DNA of 5,621 nucleotides from Planctomycetota bacterium (GTDB lineage: Bacteria > Planctomycetota > Phycisphaerae > Phycisphaerales > UBA1924), in assembly GCA_023434205.1 (NCBI GenBank), contig JAEYTB010000100.1, forward strand, positions 1-5,621. The letters run 5' to 3'. Shown here in pieces: positions 1 to 5,621 of the stretch. The notes beneath the pieces are model-generated. The model saw nothing but the letters and a program-made list of their open reading frames with translations, searched no databases and had not been told where the DNA came from. The position numbers were made by a program, and so were the translations under genes. Position 1 is the stretch's first letter. The number at the start of each line of letters is the position of its first letter.

Positions 1-1262
1 TCCGCCGTCATCGTGACCGAATAGCCGCGGTCGAGCACCCGCAGCGGTCCCACGGCGTTCAACTGCCGCTCGTTGGCCAGGGCCTTCGCGCGGCTCGACT
101 GAATCCGGGACTGCACGGACGCGTGCAGCCGCTGCTCGGCGAGGGCAAGGCGGCCGGTGATGCGGGCCTGGACCGCGCGGGGGTGGCCGCGTTCGAGCCT
201 CGCCGCGGACTGATCGAGGCGGTGGTGGAGGGCCGTGAGGTGTGCCGCCGCACCGGCGTGGAGGGCGTCGGCCTGCGTGTCCAGCCGCTCACGGGCGAGG
301 GCGATGACCTGGCGCGGGTTCAGGAAGAAGGGCTGTCGTGCGACGCCGACGAGCCGCTGGCGGTCAAACTTGGTGTGCCGCTGCACGGTGGCCGTGAGCC
401 GCGCGCCCAACGAGTCGAGTTGTCGCAGCAGAGCCGGCGTATCGGGCGTGAGGCGAACCGCCGCCTGCGTCGGCGTCGCGCAGCGTTCATCGGCGACAAG
501 CTCCGCGATGGTGGTGTCCGTCTCGTGCCCGATCGCGGCGACGATTGGCAGCCTGCACGCGAAAACCGCGTCCGCAACCTCCCGCTCGTTGAACGCCCAC
601 AGATCCTCCAGCGAACCCCCGCCGCGGGTCAGCAGGATGGCGTCGATGCCCAGCCCCGCGGCATTGGCGTCCAGGTAGCGGACGGCCTCGGCCACCTCCG
701 GCGCGGAGTTGCGGCCCTGCATTCGAGCGTCCACCACCAGCACCCCCACCGCCGGGCAGCGCCGTTTCATGGTCACGAGCACATCCTGGAGGGCAGCCCC
801 GGTCTTGCTCGTGACCACCGCGATGCGGCGCGGGAAGGTCGGGAGCGGCACCTTGCGCTCAACGTCGAAGTAACCCAGCCCCTTGAGCTCCGCGCACAGA
901 GCCCGGTACGCCAGCTCCAGAGCCCCCGCGCCCACAGGCTCCACGCTGTCCAGGACGACCGACACCTTGCCGGACTTGGCGTAGAACTCGACCAGCCCGC
1001 GGGCGACGACCTGCTGGCCGTTGGCGGGCGTGAAACCGGCGCGCCGGGCTGCATTCTGGAACATCACGCACGAGACCACGGCGTTGGCGTCCTTGAGGTC
1101 GAAGTACCAGTGCGTGCGGTCGCGGAACCCCGTGACCTCGCCGACGAACCGGACCGGGAGCGGGATGCCGGACTTGAGGGCCCCCTCGATCCGTGCCGCA
1201 AGTTGCGTGACGGAGATCACACCCTGCTCGGACTTGGGCGGCTCAAAGGGGAGGCGGGACAT
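1..1262 (-). CDS. xseA: Exodeoxyribonuclease VII large subunit XseA (C-terminal end cut by window edge)
   Basis: XseA is the catalytic subunit of exonuclease VII, a cytoplasmic nuclease that, with several copies of small XseB, degrades single-stranded DNA from both ends into oligonucleotides and acts in repair. Translating the minus strand from ATG at 1262 gives 420 residues with no stop. Residues about 15-110 form the OB-fold, with the GEVTGF and HWYFDLKD blocks at 41-58. The nuclease domain follows: TSKTGAALQD at 151-160, the RGGGSLEDLW block from R213 and the GHETD block at 245-249 (H246, D249), then ADERCATPTQAA. R, H and D of these blocks are the family's catalytic residues. Residues about 275-400 are the extended region expected to form the long helical arm. 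The family's C-terminal LDRGYSV block is at 410-416, so roughly 30-60 residues are missing at the edge. The start is firm because the OB-fold begins right after it. No Shine-Dalgarno site precedes it. xseB would be looked for beyond the left edge. Identity is secure. Confidence 0.97.
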   Translation of the reverse strand, partial: MSRLPFEPPKSEQGVISVTQLAARIEGALKSGIPLPVRFVGEVTGFRDRTHWYFDLKDANAVVSCVMFQNAARRAGFTPANGQQVVARGLVEFYAKSGKVSVVLDSVEPVGAGALELAYRALCAELKGLGYFDVERKVPLPTFPRRIAVVTSKTGAALQDVLVTMKRRCPAVGVLVVDARMQGRNSAPEVAEAVRYLDANAAGLGIDAILLTRGGGSLEDLWAFNEREVADAVFACRLPIVAAIGHETDTTIAELVADERCATPTQAAVRLTPDTPALLRQLDSLGARLTATVQRHTKFDRQRLVGVARQPFFLNPRQVIALARERLDTQADALHAGAAAHLTALHHRLDQSAARLERGHPRAVQARITGRLALAEQRLHASVQSRIQSSRAKALANERQLNAVGPLRVLDRGYSVTMTA

Positions 1263-1268
1263 GGGGGC

Positions 1269-1274
1269 AGTCTA
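1269..1274 (-). promoter_or_regulatory. Candidate -10 hexamer of a leaderless xseA promoter
   Basis: On the minus strand the hexamer TAGACT matches TANNNT and 4 of 6 bases of TATAAT. It ends 6 bases before the xseA ATG, so transcription starting at normal distance would begin at or next to the A of the start codon. There is no purine-rich ribosome site in the gap, which is GCCCCC. I see no convincing -35 element. The call is inference from spacing, supported by similar arrangements at two other starts in this window. Confidence 0.4.
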
Positions 1275-1287
1275 GCGGGGCGGGCAC

Positions 1288-1293
1288 TACAGT
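1288..1293 (+). promoter_or_regulatory. Candidate -10 hexamer of a leaderless DUF58 promoter
   Basis: TACAGT fits TANNNT and 4 of 6 bases of TATAAT. It lies 5 bases (CCCCC) before the GTG at 1299. It mirrors the hexamer serving xseA on the other strand: both sides read TANNNT, a C-rich run, then the start codon. A transcript from here would have no or almost no leader, which agrees with the lack of a Shine-Dalgarno site. No clear -35 box is visible. This is inferred from position only. Confidence 0.4.
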
Positions 1294-1298
1294 CCCCC

Positions 1299-2303
1299 GT
1301 GCTCCCCGGCCAGACCACCGCCCGCCCGCGCACCCTCGACGAGCTCCTGGGCCCCGAGCTCGCCGGCCGGCTCGACCGGCTCGACCTGCTCTCCCGCAAG
1401 ATGCTCGCCGGCAAGCTGCCCGGCGAGCGCCGCTCCAAGCGCCGCGGCCGCAGCGTGGAGTTCGACGACTTCCGCAACTACGTCCCCGGCGATGACCTCC
1501 GCCACATCGACTGGAACATCCTCGCCCGCCTCGACAAGTTCTTCATCAAGCTCTTCCGCGAAGAAGAAGACCTCGCCCTGCACCTGGTCATCGACGCCTC
1601 CGCCTCGATGGACGCGGGCACGCCCAACAAGCTCATCTACGCCCACCAGCTCGCGATGGCCCTGGGCTACATCGGCCTCGTCAACCAGAACCGCGTCTGC
1701 GTCTCCACCTTCGGCGGGCCCGACCCCGACGAGCCCACCTCCTCCAGCCGCCTGCGCCAGCTCACCCCGATCCGCGGCCGCAACAGCGTGCAGCGGCTCG
1801 CCGCGTTCCTGCTCGAGAACCTCGCCAACGCCTCGCGCCGCAGCCTCGCCACCGGCCCAGCCCCCGACGACCTCTTCGCCTCCGCGATGCGCAGCGTGGG
1901 CGTTAACCGCGCGGGCCGGGGCGTGATCGTCGTGCTCTCCGACTTCCTGCTGCCGGGCGGCGGCGCCGACGGCTTCCAGTACCTGGGCGCCGCGACCATG
2001 GACGGCGCCTTCGACACCTACTGCCTGCAACTGCTCTCGCCCGCGGAGATCGACCCCTCGCGCGACCTGGAGCGCGGGCTCGTCGGCGACCTGCGCCTGA
2101 CCGATGTCGAGACCGGCGCCGCCGCGGAAGTCACCGTCACGCCCGCGGCAGTCCTCCGCTACAAGTCCGCACTCCAGCAGCACAACGAGCGGCTGAAGGC
2201 CGAGTGCCTCAGCCGCGGGATCGCGTACTTCATGGTGCCGACGGACACACCGGTGGACCAGTTGATCCTGGGTTCACTTCGCAAAGGCGGCTTGCTCCGG
2301 TAG
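1299..2303 (+). CDS. DUF58 / von Willebrand factor A domain protein
   Basis: A 334-residue DUF58 protein, a family commonly encoded beside MoxR-type AAA+ ATPases and thought to act with them in protein-complex assembly or envelope functions; its exact role is unknown. The signature block spans residues about 48-104: basic RRGRSVEF, then YVPGDDLRHIDWN at 61-73, LDKFFIKLFREEEDL, and the vWA metal site DASAS at 99-103. A second vWA strand, VVLSDF, is at 211-216. No signal peptide or membrane segment is seen, so it is probably cytoplasmic. The start chosen is GTG at 1299. The next in-frame ATG (about 1401, residue 35) would remove the helical lead-in LLGPELAGRLDRLDLL that homologues have. The same frame stays open far upstream, but only as antisense of xseA. 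Third codon positions are almost all G or C. It appears to be transcribed alone: xseA diverges 36 bases away and a hairpin follows the stop. No MoxR gene adjoins it, which is unusual. Confidence 0.93.
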   Translation: MLPGQTTARPRTLDELLGPELAGRLDRLDLLSRKMLAGKLPGERRSKRRGRSVEFDDFRNYVPGDDLRHIDWNILARLDKFFIKLFREEEDLALHLVIDASASMDAGTPNKLIYAHQLAMALGYIGLVNQNRVCVSTFGGPDPDEPTSSSRLRQLTPIRGRNSVQRLAAFLLENLANASRRSLATGPAPDDLFASAMRSVGVNRAGRGVIVVLSDFLLPGGGADGFQYLGAATMDGAFDTYCLQLLSPAEIDPSRDLERGLVGDLRLTDVETGAAAEVTVTPAAVLRYKSALQQHNERLKAECLSRGIAYFMVPTDTPVDQLILGSLRKGGLLR

Positions 2304-2308
2304 GGTGC

Positions 2309-2331
2309 CACGGGCCCGTCTTCGGGCCGTG
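2309..2331 (+). terminator. GC-rich hairpin after the DUF58 gene, possible terminator
   Basis: Five bases after the DUF58 stop codon, arm CACGGGCCCG (2309-2318) pairs with CGGGCCGTG (2323-2331) around a TCTT loop. The stem is nine pairs with one bulged G, and flanking GGG (2303-2305) and CCC (2332-2334) could extend it across an internal bulge. No T-run follows, so it is not a classical intrinsic terminator. It could stall polymerase, protect the 3' end of the DUF58 message or insulate the toxin-antitoxin cassette. The fold is seen; the role is inferred. Confidence 0.45.
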
Positions 2332-2388
2332 CCCGGTCGTCCACGCGAACACCTGATTCTCGTCCACTGCGACCACGCAACCCCCGCG

Positions 2389-2394
2389 TATGAT
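2389..2394 (+). promoter_or_regulatory. -10 hexamer of the toxin-antitoxin promoter, probably leaderless
   Basis: TATGAT matches 5 of 6 bases of the TATAAT consensus and ends 5 bases before the ATG at 2400. There is no Shine-Dalgarno site. The placement argues for translation from ATG 2400 on a leaderless message rather than from the in-frame TTG at 2394, which overlaps the hexamer. No good -35 box lies 16-18 bases upstream. TA operons are usually autorepressed by the antitoxin, but I see no clear inverted-repeat operator here. Confidence 0.5.
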
Positions 2395-2399
2395 TGACA

Positions 2400-2600
2400 A
2401 TGAGCACGCTCGCCGAAATCGAGGCCGCCGCTGACGCCCTCCCGCCCGCGCAAAAGCAGGAACTACTGCTGTTCCTCGCCGCTCGCCTGCGCGCCCATGG
2501 CGGGCCCATCCCATCCCCGCGCAAGTTCCCCCGTGAGCAGATCCAGCAGTGGATCGCCGACGACGAGGCGGCGATGAACCGCGGCGAGCGTAGCCAGTGA
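2400..2600 (+). CDS. Small antitoxin of a PIN-domain toxin-antitoxin pair
   Basis: A 66-residue, charged protein directly upstream of a PIN-domain toxin and overlapping it by four bases, the normal layout of a VapBC-type type II pair. Residues 3-32 are predicted helical (STLAEIEAAADALPPAQKQE, then a Leu-rich stretch LLLFLAARLR). A Pro-rich linker (GGPIPSPRKFP) follows, then a second acidic helix at about 45-62 that would be the part wrapping the toxin. By family knowledge it should bind and neutralise the toxin and repress its own promoter. However, I cannot recognise a definite AbrB, ribbon-helix-helix or Phd DNA-binding fold, so the antitoxin family is left open. It resembles small antitoxin-like proteins with an EIEAA...LP...K.EL..FL opening. 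ATG 2400 is preferred to TTG 2394 because of the -10 hexamer just upstream. The assignment rests mainly on context. Confidence 0.75.
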   Translation: MSTLAEIEAAADALPPAQKQELLLFLAARLRAHGGPIPSPRKFPREQIQQWIADDEAAMNRGERSQ

Positions 2601-3028
2601 GGCTTTTCCTCGACACCAGCGTGCTGCTGGCTGCGAGCGGTTCTGAGAAGGGCGCTTCGCGCGAGGTCTTCCGCCTTGCCCACGTGCATGAATGGCGGCT
2701 ATTGGTCACGCCCTATGTCATTGAAGAAGTGCTGACAAACCTGCCCAATCTCGGCCATCAGGCCACTGCAGACTGGGCAAAGCTCCGTCCCGACCTGGCG
2801 CTTGTGGACGACGTCCTGACCATTGACAGGCCAGCCGTGTTCGGGCCCGCCAAGGATCGACCCATACTCTTCAGTGCCCTGGCTTGGTCGGAGGTGCTTC
2901 TGACCTTGGACCGTTCCGACTTCGGAAGCTCGCTCGGCGGGGCGTTCTACGGATTGACCATCGTGACGCCGGGAATGTTCCTTGAGAGGGAACGAGCGGC
3001 GGGTCGGCTGCGAGAACGACCGCACTGA
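2597..3028 (+). CDS. PIN-domain toxin (VapC-like ribonuclease)
   Basis: A 143-residue single PIN-domain protein, the size of VapC toxins, which are Mg-dependent endoribonucleases that cut RNA (often tRNA or rRNA) and stop translation when free of antitoxin. The acidic site is visible: D6 in the opening FLDTSVLLA strand, E43/E44 in YVIEEVLTNL, D87 in AKDRPILFSAL, and D105/D108 in LLTLDRSDFG. All expected acidic positions are present, so it should be active. The start is GTG 2597, whose GTGA overlaps the antitoxin stop; this places the conserved first strand at residues 3-10. No Shine-Dalgarno site is evident, so expression probably depends on translational coupling. By hand count 2641-2940 has 184 G+C in 300 bases (61%), below the neighbouring genes, and codons such as ATT, TTG and GAA are commoner, suggesting acquisition by transfer. 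RNA target unknown. Confidence 0.85.
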   Translation: MRLFLDTSVLLAASGSEKGASREVFRLAHVHEWRLLVTPYVIEEVLTNLPNLGHQATADWAKLRPDLALVDDVLTIDRPAVFGPAKDRPILFSALAWSEVLLTLDRSDFGSSLGGAFYGLTIVTPGMFLERERAAGRLRERPH

Positions 3029-3053
3029 CCATCTCGTCGCTTCGCTTCTTGAG

Positions 3054-3725
3054 CTACAACTCCACGACCCGCTCCCCCGCAACCCCAAACACCCGCTCCC
3101 CCCGCCGCTTCCCCACAGGCCCGCCCGCTGTGAACGTGCTGAACGCCGGCAGAACCGCCACACCCAGCCCCACGCAGAAGCAGGCCAGCTTGAGCGAGTC
3201 CGACGCCGACCTCAGCGTCACCGCCGGGTGCAGGTGCCCGGCCCACACGTACCGCCCCGCCGCGGCCTCGGGCACGTGCTGGAACCGGAACGGCCCCTCG
3301 TCGTACACCGCGGGCAAGACTTCCATCCCCCACGCACCCCGCACCACCTCAAGCCCGCGGTCGTGGTTCCCCGGCACCAGCCCAAACTCAACAGGACACG
3401 CCGCCCGCCACGCCGCGAAGCACTCCACCATCGCCGGCGTCAGCCCCGCCGGCCCGTGCAGCAGGTCGCCCAGCACCAGCAGCCGCGCTGCCCCCGTCAG
3501 CCGCACCGCCGCGTCCAGCCGCGACACCTGCTCATCAAACACCGCCCGCGGCACGGGCATCCCGAACTCCCGCATCCCCTCGCACTTGTCCAGGTGTACA
3601 TCCGCCACCAGCAGCGTCCGGCGCGCGGGCCAGTACGCGGCGCGATGCGGCAGCAGCACCACCGCCTCGCCCGCGACCTCGATCGTCAGCGACCCCGCGC
3701 CCTGTTCCACCGTTCCTGCGCTCAC
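3054..3725 (-). CDS. pdeM: Ligase-associated DNA damage response endonuclease PdeM (metallophosphoesterase)
   Basis: A 223-residue calcineurin-type metallophosphoesterase. The opening block PHRAAYWPARRTLLVADVHLDK (split at residues 26-47) is characteristic of PdeM, found with an ATP-dependent ligase, an exonuclease and an Lhr-type helicase in a predicted DNA repair set. Metal ligands are all visible: D42 and H44 (ADVH), D87 and H90 (GDLLH), N120 and H121 (GNHD), H150 in FQHVP, and H164/H166 (GHLH). A two-metal nuclease or phosphodiesterase acting in the cytoplasm is expected. GTG 3725 is chosen as start: its GTGA overlaps the helicase stop and a GGAG lies 9 bases upstream. The in-frame GTG at 3740 would add five residues. 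Most homologues have Gly in HLGK where this one has Asp (D46). The gene is the last of the visible minus-strand operon and converges on the toxin gene, with 25 bases between stops. Confidence 0.9.
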   Translation of the reverse strand: MSAGTVEQGAGSLTIEVAGEAVVLLPHRAAYWPARRTLLVADVHLDKCEGMREFGMPVPRAVFDEQVSRLDAAVRLTGAARLLVLGDLLHGPAGLTPAMVECFAAWRAACPVEFGLVPGNHDRGLEVVRGAWGMEVLPAVYDEGPFRFQHVPEAAAGRYVWAGHLHPAVTLRSASDSLKLACFCVGLGVAVLPAFSTFTAGGPVGKRRGERVFGVAGERVVEL

Positions 3726-5621
3726 TCCCACGCACTCCACTGCCCGCGCATCTTCGCGATGCGCTCGGCCACCGTCTCGCTCGTCAACCTCGACGCCTGA
3801 CGCTCCATCAGCAGCGGGAAGGATAACGGCGTCAGGCGCTCGGGCTCAACCACCACCAGTTTGGAGGAGGCGATGCGGTCCAGCGTCCGTGCCAGGCGGC
3901 TGTGCTCAAAGTGCTTGTCCATCACCTCCCGCCGCGCCTGGTGTACCAGCAGGTTCTGCGGGTCAAAGTCGTTCAGCACGTCGAACAGCAGCGTCGCGCT
4001 CGCCTGGAACTGCTTCCCGCTCTTGCGCATCCCGGGGTAGCTCTGGAACACCAGCCCCGCCACCCGCGCGATGTCCCGGAACTGCAAGCGTGCAAGCTGC
4101 GTGATGTTCACGCTCTCCAGCGTGTCCTCCACCAGCCGCTCCTTGCTGAACAGCGCCGGCGTCAGCAGCTCGCGGAAGGGGAACGCCTCCGCGCTCAGAA
4201 TCTCGAACCCGTAGTCGTTCACCGCGATCGAGAAGCTCGCCTTGCGCAACCTCGACAGCCGCAGCGCCAGGATCGCCGCCAGCCCCCCGCTCACCTGCCG
4301 CCCCTCGAACGGGAACATGAACAGGTGCGAGCCCTCCCGCGTCCGGCTCAGCTCCACCAGCACCTCATCATGCCGCGGCACGCGGCTCAGCCGCTGCTGC
4401 ACCTCCGCCAGCGGGCGGGCCGCCTCCAGCTCGATGCAGTCGTATTCCCCATCCGCCGCACGCTCGATCTCCCGCCGGATCGCCTCCGCCAAACTCTCGC
4501 TGATCGGCAGCTTCGTCCCGCCCCATGTAGGCGTGTACGACACCTTGCCCTTGCCCGGCCGCACGTACGCCGTGAGGTCCTTGATGAACGCGAACTTCAG
4601 CACCCGCCCCGCGAACACGAACTGCTGCCCCTCGCGGAGCTGCGCAATAAAGTTCTCCTCGATCCGCCCCAGCGACCTGCCCCGCACCATCCGGATGTCC
4701 AGCGTTGCGTCGCCCGTGATCGTGCCCACGTTGAGCCTGTGCAACTGCGCCACCCGCGCCTTCACCACGCGGTAGCGTCCATCCTCCCCCGGCGCCACGC
4801 GGTGAAAGTCCGGGTACGCCGCGAGCGTGCCCCCGCCATCCCTCACCAGCGCCAGAGCCCACTCGAACTCCTGCCACGTAAGCTCCCGGTACGACCACGC
4901 CCGCCGCACCTCCTCAAACATGGCACGCGCCTCGAACCCGCCCCCCAGCGCGCACGTCACCAGGTGCTGCGCCAGCACATCCAGCGGCTTGTCCATCGGC
5001 ATCCGCGGCTCGATCTCCCCCGCCTCCAGCGCCCGCCGCGCCCCCGCGACCTCGAACAACTCCAGAGCGTGCGTGGGCACGCACGTGATCCGGCACGGTG
5101 CCAGCGGCCGGTGGCTGCTCCGCCCCGCCCGCTGCGCCACCCGCGCGATCCCCTTGGGCGAGCCGATCTGAAACACCCGCTCAACGGGCGAGAAGTCCAC
5201 CCCCAGGTCCAGCGATGAAGTCGCGACGCAAATGCGCACCGCCCCGCCCTTGAGCCCCGCCTCCACACGCTCCCGCTCGGCGCGGTCGATCGAGCCGTGG
5301 TGCAGCGCCATCACGTCCGCCCACTCCGGCTTGGCCCACGCGATCGCGTGGTACCACCGCTCTGCCTGCGACCGCGTATTCGTGAACAGCAGCGTCGCCA
5401 CCGCCGGGTCCAAGGCCTCCAGCACCTCCGGCAGCATCACCAGCCCCCTGTGCCCCGCCCACGGCAGCCTTCTCAGGTCCTTGGGCAGCACGCTGTCCAC
5501 GACCACCGGCCGGTCCATGCGGCCCCTCACCACCGCCGGCTCGACCCCCACCCCCACCACCGCCTGCGCCGCCTCCTCAATGTTCCCGAGCGTCGCCGAC
5601 AGCGCCCACGTCCGCATCGCC
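3722..5621 (-). CDS. Ligase-associated DNA damage response DEXH-box helicase, Lhr family (N-terminal part outside window)
   Basis: The visible 632 or so residues are the C-terminal three quarters of an Lhr-type superfamily 2 helicase, an ATP-driven 3'-5' DNA translocase. Counting from the Met at 5617: motif III SATLGN at 7-12, LLFTNTRSQAE at 76-86, HHGSIDRAERE at 106-116, motif V ATSSLDLGVDF at 132-142, and motif VI QRAGRSSH at 162-169. Next come a winged-helix region (about 200-300), the Lhr beta-barrel region (AGRVLKF and PTWGGTKLPISESLA, about 336-377) and the block MFPFEGRQVSGGLAA at 434-448. The C-terminal DPQNLLVHQARREVMD is typical of the ligase-associated branch. The Met at 5617 is not the start: the frame stays open to the edge, and motifs I (Walker A) and II (DEXH) must lie upstream, about 170-200 residues by usual length. 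It overlaps pdeM by four bases, implying coupled translation. A ligase and exonuclease gene would be expected further upstream. Confidence 0.93.
   Translation of the reverse strand, partial: AMRTWALSATLGNIEEAAQAVVGVGVEPAVVRGRMDRPVVVDSVLPKDLRRLPWAGHRGLVMLPEVLEALDPAVATLLFTNTRSQAERWYHAIAWAKPEWADVMALHHGSIDRAERERVEAGLKGGAVRICVATSSLDLGVDFSPVERVFQIGSPKGIARVAQRAGRSSHRPLAPCRITCVPTHALELFEVAGARRALEAGEIEPRMPMDKPLDVLAQHLVTCALGGGFEARAMFEEVRRAWSYRELTWQEFEWALALVRDGGGTLAAYPDFHRVAPGEDGRYRVVKARVAQLHRLNVGTITGDATLDIRMVRGRSLGRIEENFIAQLREGQQFVFAGRVLKFAFIKDLTAYVRPGKGKVSYTPTWGGTKLPISESLAEAIRREIERAADGEYDCIELEAARPLAEVQQRLSRVPRHDEVLVELSRTREGSHLFMFPFEGRQVSGGLAAILALRLSRLRKASFSIAVNDYGFEILSAEAFPFRELLTPALFSKERLVEDTLESVNITQLARLQFRDIARVAGLVFQSYPGMRKSGKQFQASATLLFDVLNDFDPQNLLVHQARREVMDKHFEHSRLARTLDRIASSKLVVVEPERLTPLSFPLLMERQASRLTSETVAERIAKMRGQWSAWE
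3735..3738 (-). promoter_or_regulatory. pdeM: Ribosome binding site for pdeM
   Basis: GGAG on the minus strand, inside the last codons of the helicase gene, ends 9 bases before GTG 3725. It is the only plausible Shine-Dalgarno core near the pdeM start. It would be too close to serve the alternative GTG at 3740, which it nearly touches, so it helps decide the start. Confidence 0.5.

Noticed and set aside
123..1298. Long open plus-strand frame continuous with the DUF58 gene, suggesting a 726-residue protein
   Set aside because: It is exactly antisense to xseA, whose catalytic motifs are unmistakable on the minus strand. The upstream part has Arg/His/Gly-rich composition and no domain, and DUF58 homologues begin near 1299.
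1287..2183. 298-residue minus-strand open frame opposite the DUF58 gene
   Set aside because: Low-complexity Ala/Gly/Glu/Val-rich translation without motifs; a by-product of the G/C-rich third positions of the real plus-strand gene.
2394..2399. Perfect TTGACA -35 consensus, and TTG as an alternative antitoxin start
   Set aside because: No -10-like hexamer lies at 16-18 bases downstream, where it would fall inside the coding region (AAATCG area). The TTG overlaps TATGAT, which better fits a -10 box for ATG 2400.
3010..3048. Possible bidirectional hairpin terminator between the toxin and pdeM stops (CGAC at 3016-3019 with GTCG at 3036-3039)
   Set aside because: Only four firm pairs, with mismatches beyond them and no T-run on either strand.
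3726..3740. GTG at 3740 as the pdeM start
   Set aside because: It would lengthen the overlap with the helicase gene to 19 bases and nearly abuts the GGAG site. GTG 3725 gives the usual four-base GTGA overlap with a well-spaced GGAG.
3902..5218. 438-residue plus-strand open frame opposite the helicase, and a similar 351-residue one at 3049-4104
   Set aside because: Translations are Arg/Pro/Leu/His- or Ser/Ala/Arg-rich with no recognisable domain, and the opposite strand encodes clear helicase and PdeM motifs.
5615..5617. ATG at 5617 as the helicase start
   Set aside because: It lies just before motif III (SATLGN); helicase motifs I and II must precede it and the frame is still open at the edge.

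Overview
The window is about 70% G+C and gene-dense. It reads as bacterial chromosomal DNA, most likely from a planctomycete-type lineage such as Phycisphaerae. That assignment is an inference from the high G+C, the DUF58 type, the scarcity of Shine-Dalgarno sites and the antitoxin style; no marker gene settles it. There are six protein genes, two of them cut by the window edges. I see no tRNA, rRNA, CRISPR array, insertion sequence or long repeat, and no gene-free stretch longer than about 100 bases.

Left part (1-2303): xseA, the large subunit of exonuclease VII, lies on the minus strand and runs off the left edge. A DUF58/von Willebrand A protein gene lies on the plus strand. Their start codons are separated by only 36 bases, which must hold both promoters. 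Neither start has a Shine-Dalgarno site. Each has a TANNNT hexamer 5-6 bases upstream, the layout expected of leaderless transcripts. A long open plus-strand frame continues from the DUF58 gene back across the antisense of xseA, but that part is not a gene.

Middle (2304-3028): after a GC-rich hairpin comes a two-gene toxin-antitoxin cassette, a 66-residue antitoxin followed by a PIN-domain toxin in a GTGA stop/start overlap. The antitoxin ATG also has a -10-like hexamer (TATGAT) 5 bases upstream. The toxin gene is lower in G+C than its neighbours and probably came by transfer.

Right part (3054-5621, minus strand): a ligase-associated DNA-repair pair, an Lhr-type DEXH helicase (amino-terminal part outside the window) followed by the PdeM metallophosphoesterase, also joined by a GTGA overlap. 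In other genomes these genes sit with an ATP-dependent DNA ligase and a ligase-associated exonuclease, so those partners are expected beyond the right edge. The repair operon and the toxin gene converge with 25 bases between their stop codons.

Overall the window combines nucleic-acid processing genes (xseA, helicase, pdeM) with a toxin-antitoxin cassette and an apparently solitary DUF58 gene. All six families are known. The least ordinary features are the compact, apparently leaderless start architecture and the DUF58 gene lacking its usual MoxR partner beside it.
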